Below, piece after piece: positions 51,601-63,436 of a stretch of 64,000 nucleotides of DNA (position 1 is its first letter; every line of letters begins with the position of its first letter). The notes beneath the pieces were generated by a model. It had not been told where the DNA came from. It worked only from the letters and a program-made list of their open reading frames with translations, and made no database searches. A program made the position numbers and the translations under genes. The DNA comes from Klebsormidium nitens (Eukaryota > Streptophyta > Klebsormidiophyceae > Klebsormidiales > Klebsormidiaceae), in NCBI GenBank assembly GCA_000708835.1, contig DF237212.1, forward strand, positions 1 through 64,000. Reading direction: 5' to 3'.

Positions 51601-54600
51601 CCCTGGAATCGGCAGGAATTTATGGGAGAGCTGAAGGAGAACTATGACGATCCTGAATCCGGCGCAAAGAAATCTGTTTCGAGAATGGGGTTGAAGATGT
51701 GCATGAGAGAGTCGTACCTGAGGTTAGAGATGCACGTGAGAGATAATTGAGCCGATAGGGTCTGATGACTTGACGTTCGTGCTCGGCAGAGTTCAAGTTC
51801 CAAGCAGACAAGGTCATTTTCCTGAACCGTTCCTTCGTCTCAGTATCTAGAAGGCAGCCTTCAGCTGACACCGTGCATCTGTGCATTTGCAGGTGCAAAT
51901 AACGCTCGACTTTATGGATGCAGTGAAAGGGACGGAAAGAGACATCTCGTACGAAGCGCCAGCGCGATGCAGGACCTGCAGTAAGAGGAACAACCCGCAA
52001 TTTGTTTCTTCTCTGGCCGCTTTTGGACCAGTTTGCTGGTCGCCAACTAGATCGGGACACTGATCACAACACTACCCCGCTGTGCTGAGCAAGAGCATGC
52101 AACAAGTGGCGACCATACCCTTTCGAAGCACTTGCTTATTAAGACCTCTCATTGATTGTGTGCGAACGATACTCCTGCCGAATGCTAACGTTCGCTCTTT
52201 CCTTCTGTCAGGCGGCACAGGTCTTCCGCCGGGAGAGAAGCCGGTTACGTGTAAAGACTGTAAAGGATCCGGCCGGGTGAGTAGCCACAAAGCACTTGAA
52301 AGCCCATGCTGCATGAAATTTGCACAAGTTGTTTCGATCCGTACATGCAGTCACAACTTGTGCAGTCCAATTCGCTCATGCGGCGACCTGGATCATTCTC
52401 CCCTTTCACCCTCCAATCTGTGGATGGAGCACGCGAGATTTTTGGAGCTTGCGAGGGTTCTCAAAAGAACCGTTGTTTCCACCAATACTTTTGGCGCTGA
52501 CCTGGGCTGCCTCTCTTTCGCAGATTCAGCAAGGGGGTCGCGGTGTCATGATGGAGTATCTCTGCCCCACGTGTCAAGGCACCGGCACGATCGTCAAGGT
52601 AGCATCTCTTTCCGCCGCTCGGCCTCGCGCCTCTCATGTCTTCACAGTGAAAGCTTCTCGTGTCTTTCGCGCTTCTCCCCGCCGTTGCTGCTTACCCCGC
52701 TTCCACGTGTGACGTTGCTCCACCAACAAACTCCTTATCAAATGGTTGCATTACTCAGCCGACCGTTTGACTTGTACGGGTACAGAAGCTACTCGGTCAT
52801 CCCGTACAGAAGCTACTCGGGAATCGTGGTCTTGGATCTTGGAAGCAACTTACTACTAGCTTCGAGGCTTTGAAGCCGTATTGAAGTGACGGCGCTTGTT
52901 CATGGGAAACAGACGGAGAACTGTTTTTATCATCTTCTTCTGCCCTACTGTGCTCGAACGTCGGGCCCATGGTCGCGCTGTCTGGAGCGCAGACGGGACA
53001 CCTGTCACTTCGATACAAGCTCAATGAACCGGTATTGTGCTCCCCATGCAGAATCATTGCCGGACCTGCGCTGGGGAAGGGGTCGAGTTACAGGTGAAGC
53101 GCACCAGAATCAAGATTCCTGCAGGTAAGCAGCCGCCAAGGTCTGCTGAACGCTGCAATAGGCCCTTTTGCGAGGACCAGGCAGGATCACGTGCCTTGCT
53201 ATGGGTTTCATAGAGTGTTCGTTGAGGCAACTGGGCGCCCGTGACCGTTTGCGGTTTGCTTAGATACGAATGGCTTTCCTGTTGGTGAGGTGGCTGTCAA
53301 AGTCACACTCATCGGCATTCAAGGTAGCCTGCCGAACACTACAGGAAGTCCCTCTTATTATCAAAGACCGGTGGCCGTTTCTTTGCAGCTTCAAACATGC
53401 TCTCGGTCAAGCAACTTGTTCCGATGTGTGAAGCGACGGCGCTGTCGAGTGGTTTGCCTTCGAGATAGTCAGAAAAAGAACCTCACTGATTCTTTCATGT
53501 CGGGTGCATTCAAAGGACCAGTCTTTCCGTCCAGGCATCGACACTGGCCAGGAGATGAAGCTGGTGGGGCAGGGGGGTGAAGCGCCCGGGAAAGCACCCC
53601 CCGGGGACCTGGTCGTGATAGTGGCGGTGATGGAGCACCCGGTGTTTAAAAGGCAGGGCTACGACATCCACGTGGAGGCCAGCGTCAGCATGACGCAGGT
53701 AGAATTCTCTTTCGCTGTTTCTCTTCCAGATCTGTGGAAGATTACGGAATGCAGTATGGCTACATAGCTCTCGACTTCGTCGAACTGATGCGAACGGGAG
53801 AATGGCTAGTCCTCTTCTTTCAGTTTCTGAAGAGGTCACTCAAGACGTGCAAAAAGTTGATGGCTGTCCGGTGATTTCCCCAGGTCCGCCGTTCATTATC
53901 TAACTGGCTCTAAAGTTCCAAATAGGCGTGCTGCTATCAGTTTCACCCGAGGCGCCAGGTGCTTTGATATGGCAGCTGCACCAATGAAGAAAGTTGTAAT
54001 TTAACGTTCTTTGCTTACTACCGAGGCGCCGCTTAGAAATGGCCCGGTTCCGATCATTTCACATGCTTATTTGAGTGTACGTCACCTACTTCGTCAGGCG
54101 TTAGGTTGACCGAAGTTTTGTGGTACAGGCCGCCCTGGGGGCTAAGGTCCGAGTGCCCACGTTGACTGGCGACGTCCTGCTGAAGGTCCCAGAGGGGACC
54201 GAAGCCGGCGACCAAACAGTAATGAGAGGGAAAGGTGAGTTTCTGCGCTTGACATTAGTGTCTGTTCTTAACTTTGAAGACGGCTGAGCAGTCGGGGCTT
54301 TGTTGCCTCTGGCAAAAGACGAACCAGCAATCTGTGGCTACGGTTTTGGATGCGTGTATTGGCCGCTCATTTGTGACCAAGAAAGCGTGCTGGTAGTGCA
54401 GTCAGCTTGCTTGATTCGCTATCCTTTCACTGACATGTGCATGATACTGATGTTTCTGTGGTTGTGCCTACAGGTATCAAGCACATTCGCCAGGATCGGT
54501 ATGGTAACGAGTTCGTGCATTTCCACGTGGTCACGCCAAAGTGAGTTCGACTTGCGATTTTCTCTTGCCGGGGCGCTGTATCTTCATTCCTACTCGCCGT

Positions 54601-54932
54601 GAACAACTTGCAACGTCTATGCATCAGCCAAATTGGCTTTGCAGACGACCCCGCGTTTAGCCTCGAAAGAAGGATATGCGTCGCCAATCAGAAGCTGCGT
54701 GTGATCGAGGCGATGCTGGACATCTTTGGGGAGGCCTCGTAGACGACATTGCCTGAAGGATTTTATCTTTATTTTAGCAATGTTTTTTGACCTAATCTTC
54801 TGAGCTCGTACTGTTGCTTGCCTCTACAGGAAGCTCACGAGCCGGCAGCGGCAGCTGCTGGAAGACCTTTCGAAGGAGTTCGGGGAACGAGAAGGGGACC
54901 ATCAAAGCGAGGAGAGGGCAGCAAGCGGCTAG
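48698..54932 (+). CDS. Mitochondrial type-I DnaJ/Hsp40 co-chaperone, GFA2/Tid1-like (14 exons)
   Basis: This co-chaperone stimulates the ATPase of mitochondrial Hsp70 and delivers unfolded clients. Exons 48698-48820, 49580-49708, 49916-49999, 50215-50298, 50775-50954, 51417-51485, 51893-51980, 52212-52276, 52524-52598, 53052-53124, 53535-53698, 54129-54234, 54474-54540 and 54830-54932 give 469 residues. The J domain runs from [13 protein letters not shown] (about residue 90) with the essential HPD at 118-120. A Gly/Phe-rich region follows (exons 5-6). Four CxxCxGxG zinc modules are complete: [24 protein letters not shown] and CRTCAGEG. The C-terminal client-binding domains include [13 protein letters not shown] and [13 protein letters not shown]. 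The first ~84 residues lack acidic bias and look like a mitochondrial presequence. The exon 2 to exon 3 junction is the weakest part: phase is kept only if exon 3 begins at 49916 and not at the stronger AG ending at 49907. Confidence 0.92.
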
Positions 54933-56253
54933 GGCTGGAGCGCGCTCAAGGAACTTAAGCAGGCTGGGGTGCCTGCATGTCTGCCCGAGATCAAGGGCGC
55001 ATGTGCTACTACTGTAACTGCAGCCAGACTTTCACTGTCATACATGCGCTATTCCTCTCCATGGCCAACCAAATGAAGGTTGGTTAACACTGTAGTAAGC
55101 GCAAATTTCATTGAGCTTATAGCATGCGCAGAATAACAAAATCTGTGAATTGCATTAGTTGTACGTTTTCCGCTATATGTGGCAAACTTAATCAGAAGCT
55201 GCTGCAGTCGGTGACATTACCTCAAGTCCTGGACTATGTATATAGATTGCCTGCGGATCGAGATTTTCTTCGCCAATTAATGCCTCCGTATTGCAAGATG
55301 TATTGCAGCAGGTCTAGGTGCTATTTATAGTAACATGTGGCGAAACCTTCGTATATGCTATAAACAAAAGCTTGATTTGGGACTAGTATCTGGCAGCGCG
55401 CGCGCGCCTCACCATGCCATGCTTAATCTGTATATCGAGCTGATTGAGTGCTGTTCATTAATCACCCACTTCGAGGATCTAGAATTTGTAGATTGAGCTG
55501 GCATCAAATTGTGTGCACGAACTGTCAGCAGGTGTCGACGCAATCGATGAGTCCCGAATGAGAAACTTAGCATGCATGCTTTAAGCATATGTAACGTCAT
55601 GAGTCCTAAGCGATGATTAGTACCGGTTTGAATGGCCGGAAGCAATGATCGTGGTACGTCGCAGCATTTGCATGCATAATAATTGCGACGTGCATGCTTG
55701 GTATTGCAAGTATTTGCAAATTATAGGCCCATTGGGAGCCTATATATATTGTGTACAATATACACGCGTAATAGACTTTGCCTTGATTAGCTGAATTGAA
55801 ATACATGCCGTCCCCTATAGCTGGACGTACATTTATGCCATGCAGCCGCGTCAAGCTGTTGGTTGATTCGGCTATATGCATGTGTGAGCGGCTAATATAC
55901 TGCCAGATTTCATCCAGAAATCATCCATTTGCGATTGCCAATGTCTATCCTCTTGCGATCCGAGGTCGCTTCTGCTACCGTCGGCCTCTTCAATCATTAC
56001 GCACATGCATACTGGGCCTCAGCTACCCGGGCATGCGGCATTTAATCCTAGCTTGATTGGCCATAATACTATGAACCAACTACGGATGCTGACACATGAT
56101 CTCTTCCAGACTTTTAAGGGGCTACCTGTCTACCTGCATGTGATTGTTACTATCGTCTGATGGCCTTCATCTATCAAAACGTGACAAAGTCATTACAGTA
56201 CTTGACGGAAGTTCCTGTATTGCCGATGCCGCCCCTGCCACCGAGATGCACCA
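54933..56253. other. Convergent intergenic region between DnaJ and GDPD 3' ends
   Basis: No gene is supported. The DNA is AT-rich, with a (GC)n patch at 55396-55408 and several GCATGC words (55572-55577, 55690-55697). Confidence 0.55.
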
Positions 56254-58563
56254 CTAGCTGCAGAGCTGTCGACATAAGGAGGGATCGTTGGTAATGACAC
56301 CACTTACTCCTAGATTAACTTGGTGCCTCAGTTCCGGCAGATCGTCCGCTACCCAGGCAACGACCTGCCTTCCCGTATGCATAGCGTTTGTATCCATCAC
56401 CAGATCAGTCTTCGACCAGTGATTAGCCAACCATTTGACTTCCTTCAGAAAGTTTTTACCGTCGTAGACCTCCTGCGGATGGAGAATGTAAGCTGTACCT
56501 GCAAGCACGCGTCTGACTGTGTTAGCTAATGACATTTTCCCGGAATGGACTCGCCCTTAGTTCTGATGCCTCCTACGCACTCTAGCCCTTCTGGGACGTT
56601 CTAAACCCACATGAACACGCAAGCGGATCGGTTCTAATCGGCGTCCTAAGCCACCACGAGTCTCGAAGAGAGTCTCCAATCGTCCTTCGCAGCGCATTCA
56701 GTGCATTCTCACCTAAAACGAAAGCTGTTGTGCCGCCACTTTGTCGCCTGCCCAGCTCCATCGTCAGTTGGTCTATCAGACGGTGGTTGAAGCTGGCAAA
56801 CAGCACCCGGAGTCGTTGCTGTGTTCTGCCACCAGTATGGTCTGGATGCTCCAGCGAGTCGAGCAACTCCATCAGCGACCGCACGAAACGCTTTTCAAAC
56901 TGCCGAGATGAACAGCGTACTGTCGACGGGGCCTTGTGGATAGCCTTACTGGATGCGCCTGGCAACGAGGGGGGCTCACAGTTAGAGACCAGACGGTTCA
57001 CACGATGACAGATGAGATTGGTTCGTAATTGAAGTAATGGATTTCGGACAACATCAAGGTCAGTAGTTCGAGTGCAAACAACACGAATTTTTGTGAACGG
57101 CTGATCTTCTCTCTCTGTTGAAAGGAAGGTACACACTGTCAGTAGGAATGGGGTGATTCCTCGGAAGTGCAAAAATTTCTAGGAACAACGTACGTGCATG
57201 ACGTGGAAGCAACTTGTCTTGCATTCAGGGATGGAACTCTTCAGCTGCAATAACTCATCACAAGCATTTGAAATCAAGGTAATCAGCATCTTCGAAAGAA
57301 GCTTGGTCTGTTGATCAATTGCAACATATAAAGAGAGTGACATCTTGCAGCTCAGAACACGTTTTTCAAATGCAACGAGGTTCACACCTCTAAAGTTTAC
57401 ATATGTGGCAACATCGAGGAATGTAATCAGAGCAGCTCCATCCTCAAAAGGCTGTGCTTTTGTGTCGCTCCTTTAGTATGGAAGTCAAAATGGTGGCAGT
57501 TCACAGACAGAGGACACATAGGTAACTGGATGGATTGCACTTTAACCACAAATGCTATCATCAGATGTCGGCGCATCCTCAAGAAGAACAGCTTCAGATT
57601 AGACTTATACCACTCACCGACATCCCAGTAGTCCTCATTAGAGCTGCCCTCATCGGTGGTGGTATCGCAGCGCGCTTCCGCTTTCAGCTCCACTACCATC
57701 TGCAGTTCCTCTTTCCAAAGGAACTCCAAGACTCCGCCCAGGCTGGGCACCGGTGTGCTTGCAAACTCCGGCCCAAACCAGCCCCCTGCATCGAGCTCCT
57801 TGATCTCGCTTAGACACATGTCTTCAACTCTCGGTTGCACGTCCGCTTCAACAAGCTTGCGGCCCTTTCTTTGAAGATTGTCATCGGTGGTGCGGTCAAT
57901 TGTTATGGTGCGTGATAGACTGATTGAATGGACGTCTTCTCGTGGCCCGCCAGCTAACGATGCCAAGTCTCTTCCCGACCTTTGAGCAGTTGGGTGTCTC
58001 CGCTGAGACTGAGCGCCCCATCGTCCCCCAGAATCCCAGCCCGTCAGTGCCCGCTTGACACCCTTCTTTGCGACAGGAAGCTTGGCGCTGCTGTAGTACT
58101 TCTCCCGCATCGTTCTCTCGTGCATCACAACCAGCCCATCGTCCGCCGTCATGTGGACGTCCATCTCCAAGCAATTAGCTCCGAGCTCAATCGCAGCTCG
58201 GAAAGCTGCGAGCGTGTTCTCCGGCGCCATAATGCGGGCCCCCCGATGGCCGCAGCACGCAATGCTGCCGAGCTCTAGGCCCAGCTGGCATGTCCCACCC
58301 GACACTGTGACTGACGCACCTTTCGAAACCGGTAGTTCGACACTCTCGCTCCTTCCGAGGACTTGTTCAGTAAGGAAACCCCCATCAGGGAGAGGGCTGG
58401 AGGGGCCGTCATGGATCTTTTGAAAGGTATCCTTTTCTGAATGGGAGAGCGTTCTACGGATAAAAATCAGACCGAAGAAGAGACATGCCCCCAACAATAG
58501 AATTGCTCTCCAGATGCCATGCTCCCAGCGAATTGTACCAGGACTTGGTCCCCTTTTGCCCAT
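56254..58563 (-). CDS. Glycerophosphodiester phosphodiesterase, membrane-anchored (3 exons)
   Basis: A GDPD-family TIM-barrel enzyme that hydrolyses glycerophosphodiesters to glycerol-3-phosphate and an alcohol, using a metal ion. Exons, high to low, are 58563-57618, 56958-56713 and 56498-56254. They join in phase to 478 residues. Catalytic landmarks are CCGHRGA (H106, R107), APENT, the metal-binding LEMDVH (E133, D135), a second His in VVMHERT (H148), LDAGGWFGPEF, VVELKAE, VLFASFNH and VVAWVADD...GVSGVITNDP near the end. A hydrophobic helix at about residues 20-36 precedes the domain and should act as a signal anchor. An in-frame ATG at 58725 would add 54 residues; I prefer 58563 because it places the helix close to the N-terminus. 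A ~90-residue insertion between H148 and the LDAGGW segment (residues about 155-245) is longer than in compact bacterial GDPDs and is Ser/Arg-rich. Confidence 0.88.
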
Positions 58564-59786
58564 TGTTGGTGGGCAAAGGACACCATTGATTGCAGCCGGC
58601 AAGCCGCAGCCTGAGGCTGAGGCCCATGCAGGGGCGCGGCGCCCACAAAATGCCTGCACTTGAAGAACTAGGAGCGGCAAAGGTTCAAGAGACTGCCAAG
58701 GACCACCTCGGATTAGGAGTCTCATCGAACGGTCTCACTTTCATGCGTGGGCCTACGGAATGCAACGCTACAAACCGTCGATCTGACTGTGCGAGTATCT
58801 GACGCTTTATGACGTCAAAGTCCAACCGCTCACCGTTGAAGAAGGGGCCTTGTTTGAGACTTCCTCGTGCGTTCAGTGCAGAAATGGTAATTGGATTCTC
58901 AGAGCACACCACGTGCGTGTGGGAATACAAGGCCCTTTGCATCTCCCATCAGGGAGGAGAAGTGCGTGGCTCCTGTGAACGAATCACGGTATTCCAGCTG
59001 GACTCGACATGTGATGAATCTGCATGACGAATCAGCTTCGAGGGTCGCACGAGCGCTGCGCAAGGCAGAAGTAGGCTCAGAAGCGGCCTTCGGTTGGCGT
59101 GCACAAACTTCCAGCACGCACCCTTATAGAGTTTTGCATTGATCTGCTTGTGCTTTACAGATCGTTCATTTGTAAGATTTTGTCAATCGAACGGATCACA
59201 AGCGATAATGGTCTTGTCCATCGTGGCATGAGTGCGCGTCTAGAGGTTGTCCGAGAAGTTTCATCTGATGTCACTTTTCGATGTTTATCCTTCCATCTTT
59301 CCGACAAGCATTAGAAGCCAATGAGGACAGTTCGTAACGCGCAACTGGCGTCGAAGTCAAGGGGCAGCGAGCGAACCCAAGGACCATTCGATGCGAGTGC
59401 TGCAACTGAGATGTTACACACGTCCTCTATCGGCCAGGCTGCTTCTGCAACTTCGCAAAGCAGTCTGTTTCGATCCAGATGCGTCCTACCGGTCTGTTGA
59501 TGAGCTCAGTCTTGCAGCTGAGGAAGAAGCGAAGACTCGAGCATGTGTACGGTTCGTTCCCCTTGTCTGGTCTGGTCTGCAAGCGCCCCCTGATTCTGAG
59601 TTCTTGATGCTTGCACTGCATTGCGCCCCCATCCAGCAACCGCCCCTCAGAACACTTCTGGTGCTATACCTACCTAGGCAGGCAATTGAAAAGGCGCTTC
59701 GTCAATCTTGCCACACTGCAAATCTGCGCAAATCCTGATTGGAATTGACTCGCTCATTGCAAGCTGTCTGCCTTGATCGTGCAAAG
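58564..59786. other. Intergenic/divergent promoter region
   Basis: This lies between the GDPD start and the small two-exon gene. I recognise no additional gene; the frame at 59391-59738 has no family features. Promoters for both divergent genes should be here. Confidence 0.45.
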
Positions 59787-60920
59787 ATGAACTTCTTCGG
59801 TCGTCGCCTCTCTTTGGATACGTCTCGAAATGGAGCTGCGGAGGATTCCCCTGTGAGCACCCCTGTTGGCACCCCGACCTCGCCAGGTGAGGGTGCAGCA
59901 GGTGTATGCTTGGTTCAGCACTGTGTTGGCTTATTTCTTAAAAAGAGCTTTGTGCTCAGAGGTTTGCAATTGCTTTCTGACACTGGTTCTTGAAATTCTG
60001 AGAACACAGGCTGCTAAAGCTCCTTTGTTTCAATCCCAATTAAACCTTGACATTCTGTGGGTGTCCTGCATAATGTGTACTTGTTGCTTCATGTTTCAAG
60101 GGATTGCGTCTTGCCATTTTTGTTGTGCTGTGTTTGCGATGATATATGGACTTGAAAAGGGAATCAATTAGCAGATATTCGCTTTGCCATTGTGACTTCT
60201 ACAATTTGGCCTCATCCAATCAGGGAAGGGGACTGGGTGCACAGGCATTTGGAGTAGTGCCGTAGGAGGCCGATTGTATGTATTTTCTGGTTTCTACAAG
60301 TATAGTAGTTAGGTTGCAGTTTGGGACCGTCTAGGACAAATTGCTGCTCATGCAGCCTTGGCAATACCCTGTTCTCTAGGGTTTAGGAAATTGCGTCTGT
60401 TTTGTATAATCAGATCAAACCCTTGGTCTTATCAAGTATGGTGATACATTACTTCTCAATTCAAAAGTTATTTTGATTCCCTTAGCAAAGAAGCCCTGCA
60501 TTCCCCTATTCCTCATGCTTAGTCACTAGCTGTGCATAATCTGTCAAGCGCTGGCCAGCGGAAAAATGATCAGACTTACTCTCTTTCTGACAAGGATGGG
60601 AATGCTTGAGGAGCCGGTTCTGGGACCAAAACTTAACCGCATCGCCCTGTTATGCAGGTATGTGGAAGGGCAACCCGCAGCTCAGCAGCAGCAAACCCAT
60701 CAACATTCCCCAGGGAAACAGCCGCATGGCACCCGCTGAGGACGACAGGACCCCATCTTTGCTGCAGTCTGCATCCTCGAAGCTGCTGGCCCGTGCTCAG
60801 AGTGCCCCGAACCCCCACATCGAGCGCCCCACGTCCTATGATGAGCGTGCTGACCCCGAGAGCAACGTCATCGGGGAGCGGCTGCTCTGGTGGTTGCTGT
60901 TCCCCCCCGGAAACTTTTGA
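59787..60920 (+). CDS. Small uncharacterised Ser/Pro-rich protein (2 exons)
   Basis: Exons 59787-59886 and 60658-60920 join in phase to 120 residues. The sequence begins MNFFGRRLSLDTSRNG. It continues with Ser/Thr-Pro repeats (SPVSTPVGTPTSPG), a low-complexity middle (LLQSASSKLLARAQSAP) and a hydrophobic end, ERLLWWLLFPPGNF. I do not recognise the family. The RRLS and TP/SP sites are typical kinase targets, and the Trp-rich C-terminal motif could be a membrane- or partner-binding tail. The GT donor at 59887, the AG acceptor at 60657 and the matching phase support a real gene. The 771-bp intron is T-rich. Confidence 0.5.
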
Positions 60921-63329
60921 GTGCATTCATCGGAGGTAGTGTGTTGCTGCCGGGCGGCTCAGATAGATTAAGTGCGACCATTCACTGCAAGAGTTTGATG
61001 GTGGCAGTTGAGGCCCTGCCTCTGCAAGTCCGTGGAGGCAGGCAGTGTGCCTGGAATCAGTAGATCAGAGCGCAGGTCCTGATGAAGGGGGGGAGTGTGT
61101 GACAGTCCGTGTTCCTCTTCATCTTTGATTGGGGTGGTAGCGTAGGACTTGACCTCCCCGAGGCGGATGTCCCGGTGTAACCATGTAGAGGGCAGCCGTG
61201 TCAAAGGGTAGACTAAGGTTTAAGCAAAGCCTGGCAGCGAGTGTGCATGCAAGCTTTGAGGGCTTTGCATTGCAGCAGTTTGTCGGGGGCCCATTCTTGT
61301 GGGACACCATGCAAGGTTTTTAGTTAGCACGGGCTTGCATTGGGGTTCCCTAGGTATCTGAAGTGGTATATGCAGGCTCAGTTTCAGCGGAGCCAGTGCA
61401 TGCTACTTCCTTGTAGAAAGGTATTACAAAGCAGCGGCTCCGTTGTGAATAGAATGCAAGCCTTTGGTAGCTCGAAGCTTGCTGAATTAGCTTGGGACTG
61501 CCTTCTTATAGTTCCCAAGTTAAGAGAGTCCGTCCTGCGTTAGTGTTCTGTACCACAAGAAAGACGAGCCTGCTAGCTGTAGAGGGTTTGGCAAACTGTA
61601 ATCAACGCACTGTATGTAGTATACAGAATGAGTGTGAGATCTTGTAATGAGACTGAGTTTATACTCCTTTTTCGCCTGTTCAATACATCAAGTTTCCTAA
61701 GTTTCAGAAATTATGTTTCCAGTGGCCTTTCTCAGAACTTGTGTGTTGCTTGTGGATAACATGGGAAGACATGGCTTCCACGTAATCTTGACTTTGACCT
61801 ATTTGACTTGATAATATTCTGTATGAATGACCCGAGCTTCACTGTCTGCGCACCTTACATGAACATGAGTGAATCATGTCAGACTGGTCGGATTGTTACT
61901 ACTTGCTAAATGAACGCATCCGTGCTGCTTGAGTCTGGCTTTCACATTCTGATTTGGACTTTCAAATCAAGTGCAAGCACATGTGCATGCATGCTACGGC
62001 AATGTACCTACGTACTAACAGGCAGTTCAGCTAAATTGAGTCGCCGCGCAGCAAGCATGGGCGGCTTGAGCAATAGCTCTGGGTACAATGCAGTAGTGGT
62101 CACTGCAAATGCATGAGCATTTCGCAGTGTTCATGCAGCGAGTGCTGCATGCATTGCATTCGACGCTGCCGCATATCACATGGCCGCGCTACGGCGTGAG
62201 CCACATATAAAGGCCTGAGCCACACCGAGTCCACTAGGCTTGATATGGCATACTACTCAGCTTACAGCAGTTTGTCGGCTACATGCATTGACCTGATCCT
62301 ATGGGTCAACCGCTCTCCTACTGGTTACAACAGTTCACAATATAGCCCTGCTTAAATGTCTGCACGCGATCATCTCACATAGGCTGATTCCGAAGAGGGA
62401 AGCTAATTTGTCATGGGATACATGTGCAGCCAGAGATGTGGTTGCTTGATGCTGTAATTGATACTGGACTTTGGCTAGGATAGTCAGACAAAACGACATC
62501 ATGATCACTGGACCCCTGGAACTTGCGAACAAGCGCGTTGCACCGCCATACAGGACGATTATGAGAGGCGATGCTACATTGCGAGGGTGCGACCAAAACA
62601 GTGTCGAATATGATTCAAGGAGTAAGGGGTATCCAAGGTATCTATTTCAGTTCGAACTTGGACGCAAAGAGATAATGGGTAAATGATTAGCTCAAGTGGC
62701 AAATCAGAAGGAGCCCGCACGTCGGATGTATTTACATTAATGTCCCCTTTGAAGCTGAGCGAGAAAGTCTTCTGGAGTCCGTCGTCTTCAGAAGATGAAG
62801 TCCGGAACCTCCAACGGAAACCGTTCCACCTTGACATCAAACTCCGGACCGATAGGCTTCGAAAGGCTGCAAATAAGGAGTTTGTGGAGGCTGGTGTCCC
62901 TTCACAAATGTCCAAACTTCGAAGTAACGGCTTCTTGTTAATTTAGGCCAGTCCAAAGGCCAGTAAAGATTTCACCAACGTGAGAGGCGGACAGGATACA
63001 GAGCATTCCAAGAAAAAGGTAGCATTAATGCCAAAAAGATTTGGTGTAAATCTGGACCCAGGACTGTGGCCGCCTTGCTTTGGCTAAACAACAAAACGCT
63101 CTAGACAGAAGTGAACGGCAGAGACATTGGTCTTCACCGACGTTTGCCTGCTCATCTCGCCGTTTTTTGACCGGTAGTTGGGTCCGTACATGTATACCTG
63201 ATGCTCTCTATGTTTTCATAGACCGGTATCAAACGTAATATCGAGGCATCCGGAAATGGAAACCGCAACAACTTGATTGCCCTGCTTTGGTATATATAGA
63301 AGAAACAAAGCGGGCTCGAGTCTGCTTAC
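60921..63329. other. Intergenic region, no gene recognised
   Basis: The first part is presumably a long 3' UTR of the small gene. Around 61970-62160 there is a cluster of TGCATGCA-type words. Frames at 62683-62946 have no recognisable domain, so I do not call them. Confidence 0.45.
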
Positions 63330-63436
63330 CTCCCGGGCACAAACTGGAGGGATCCCTCCATGGAGCCCTTTTTGGAGTTTGAGTTGCTGCAGCTCTGGTA
63401 CAAGAACTCGGGCTGGCCCGGCTGCAGGAGCGGGTA
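63330..63436 (-). CDS. Probable internal exon of an unidentified minus-strand gene
   Basis: Between an AG acceptor (cag at 63439-63437) and a strong GTAAGC donor (63329-63324) lies an open 107-bp exon encoding about 35 residues that include PLLQPGQPEFLYQS and SLQFVPGR. Neighbouring exons would lie to the right, partly beyond the window, and possibly to the left. The product is unknown. Confidence 0.35.

Noticed and set aside
62683-62946. 87-codon plus-strand frame
   Set aside because: Charged and helical, but with no splice partners, no family features and no clear upstream signal; too weak to call.
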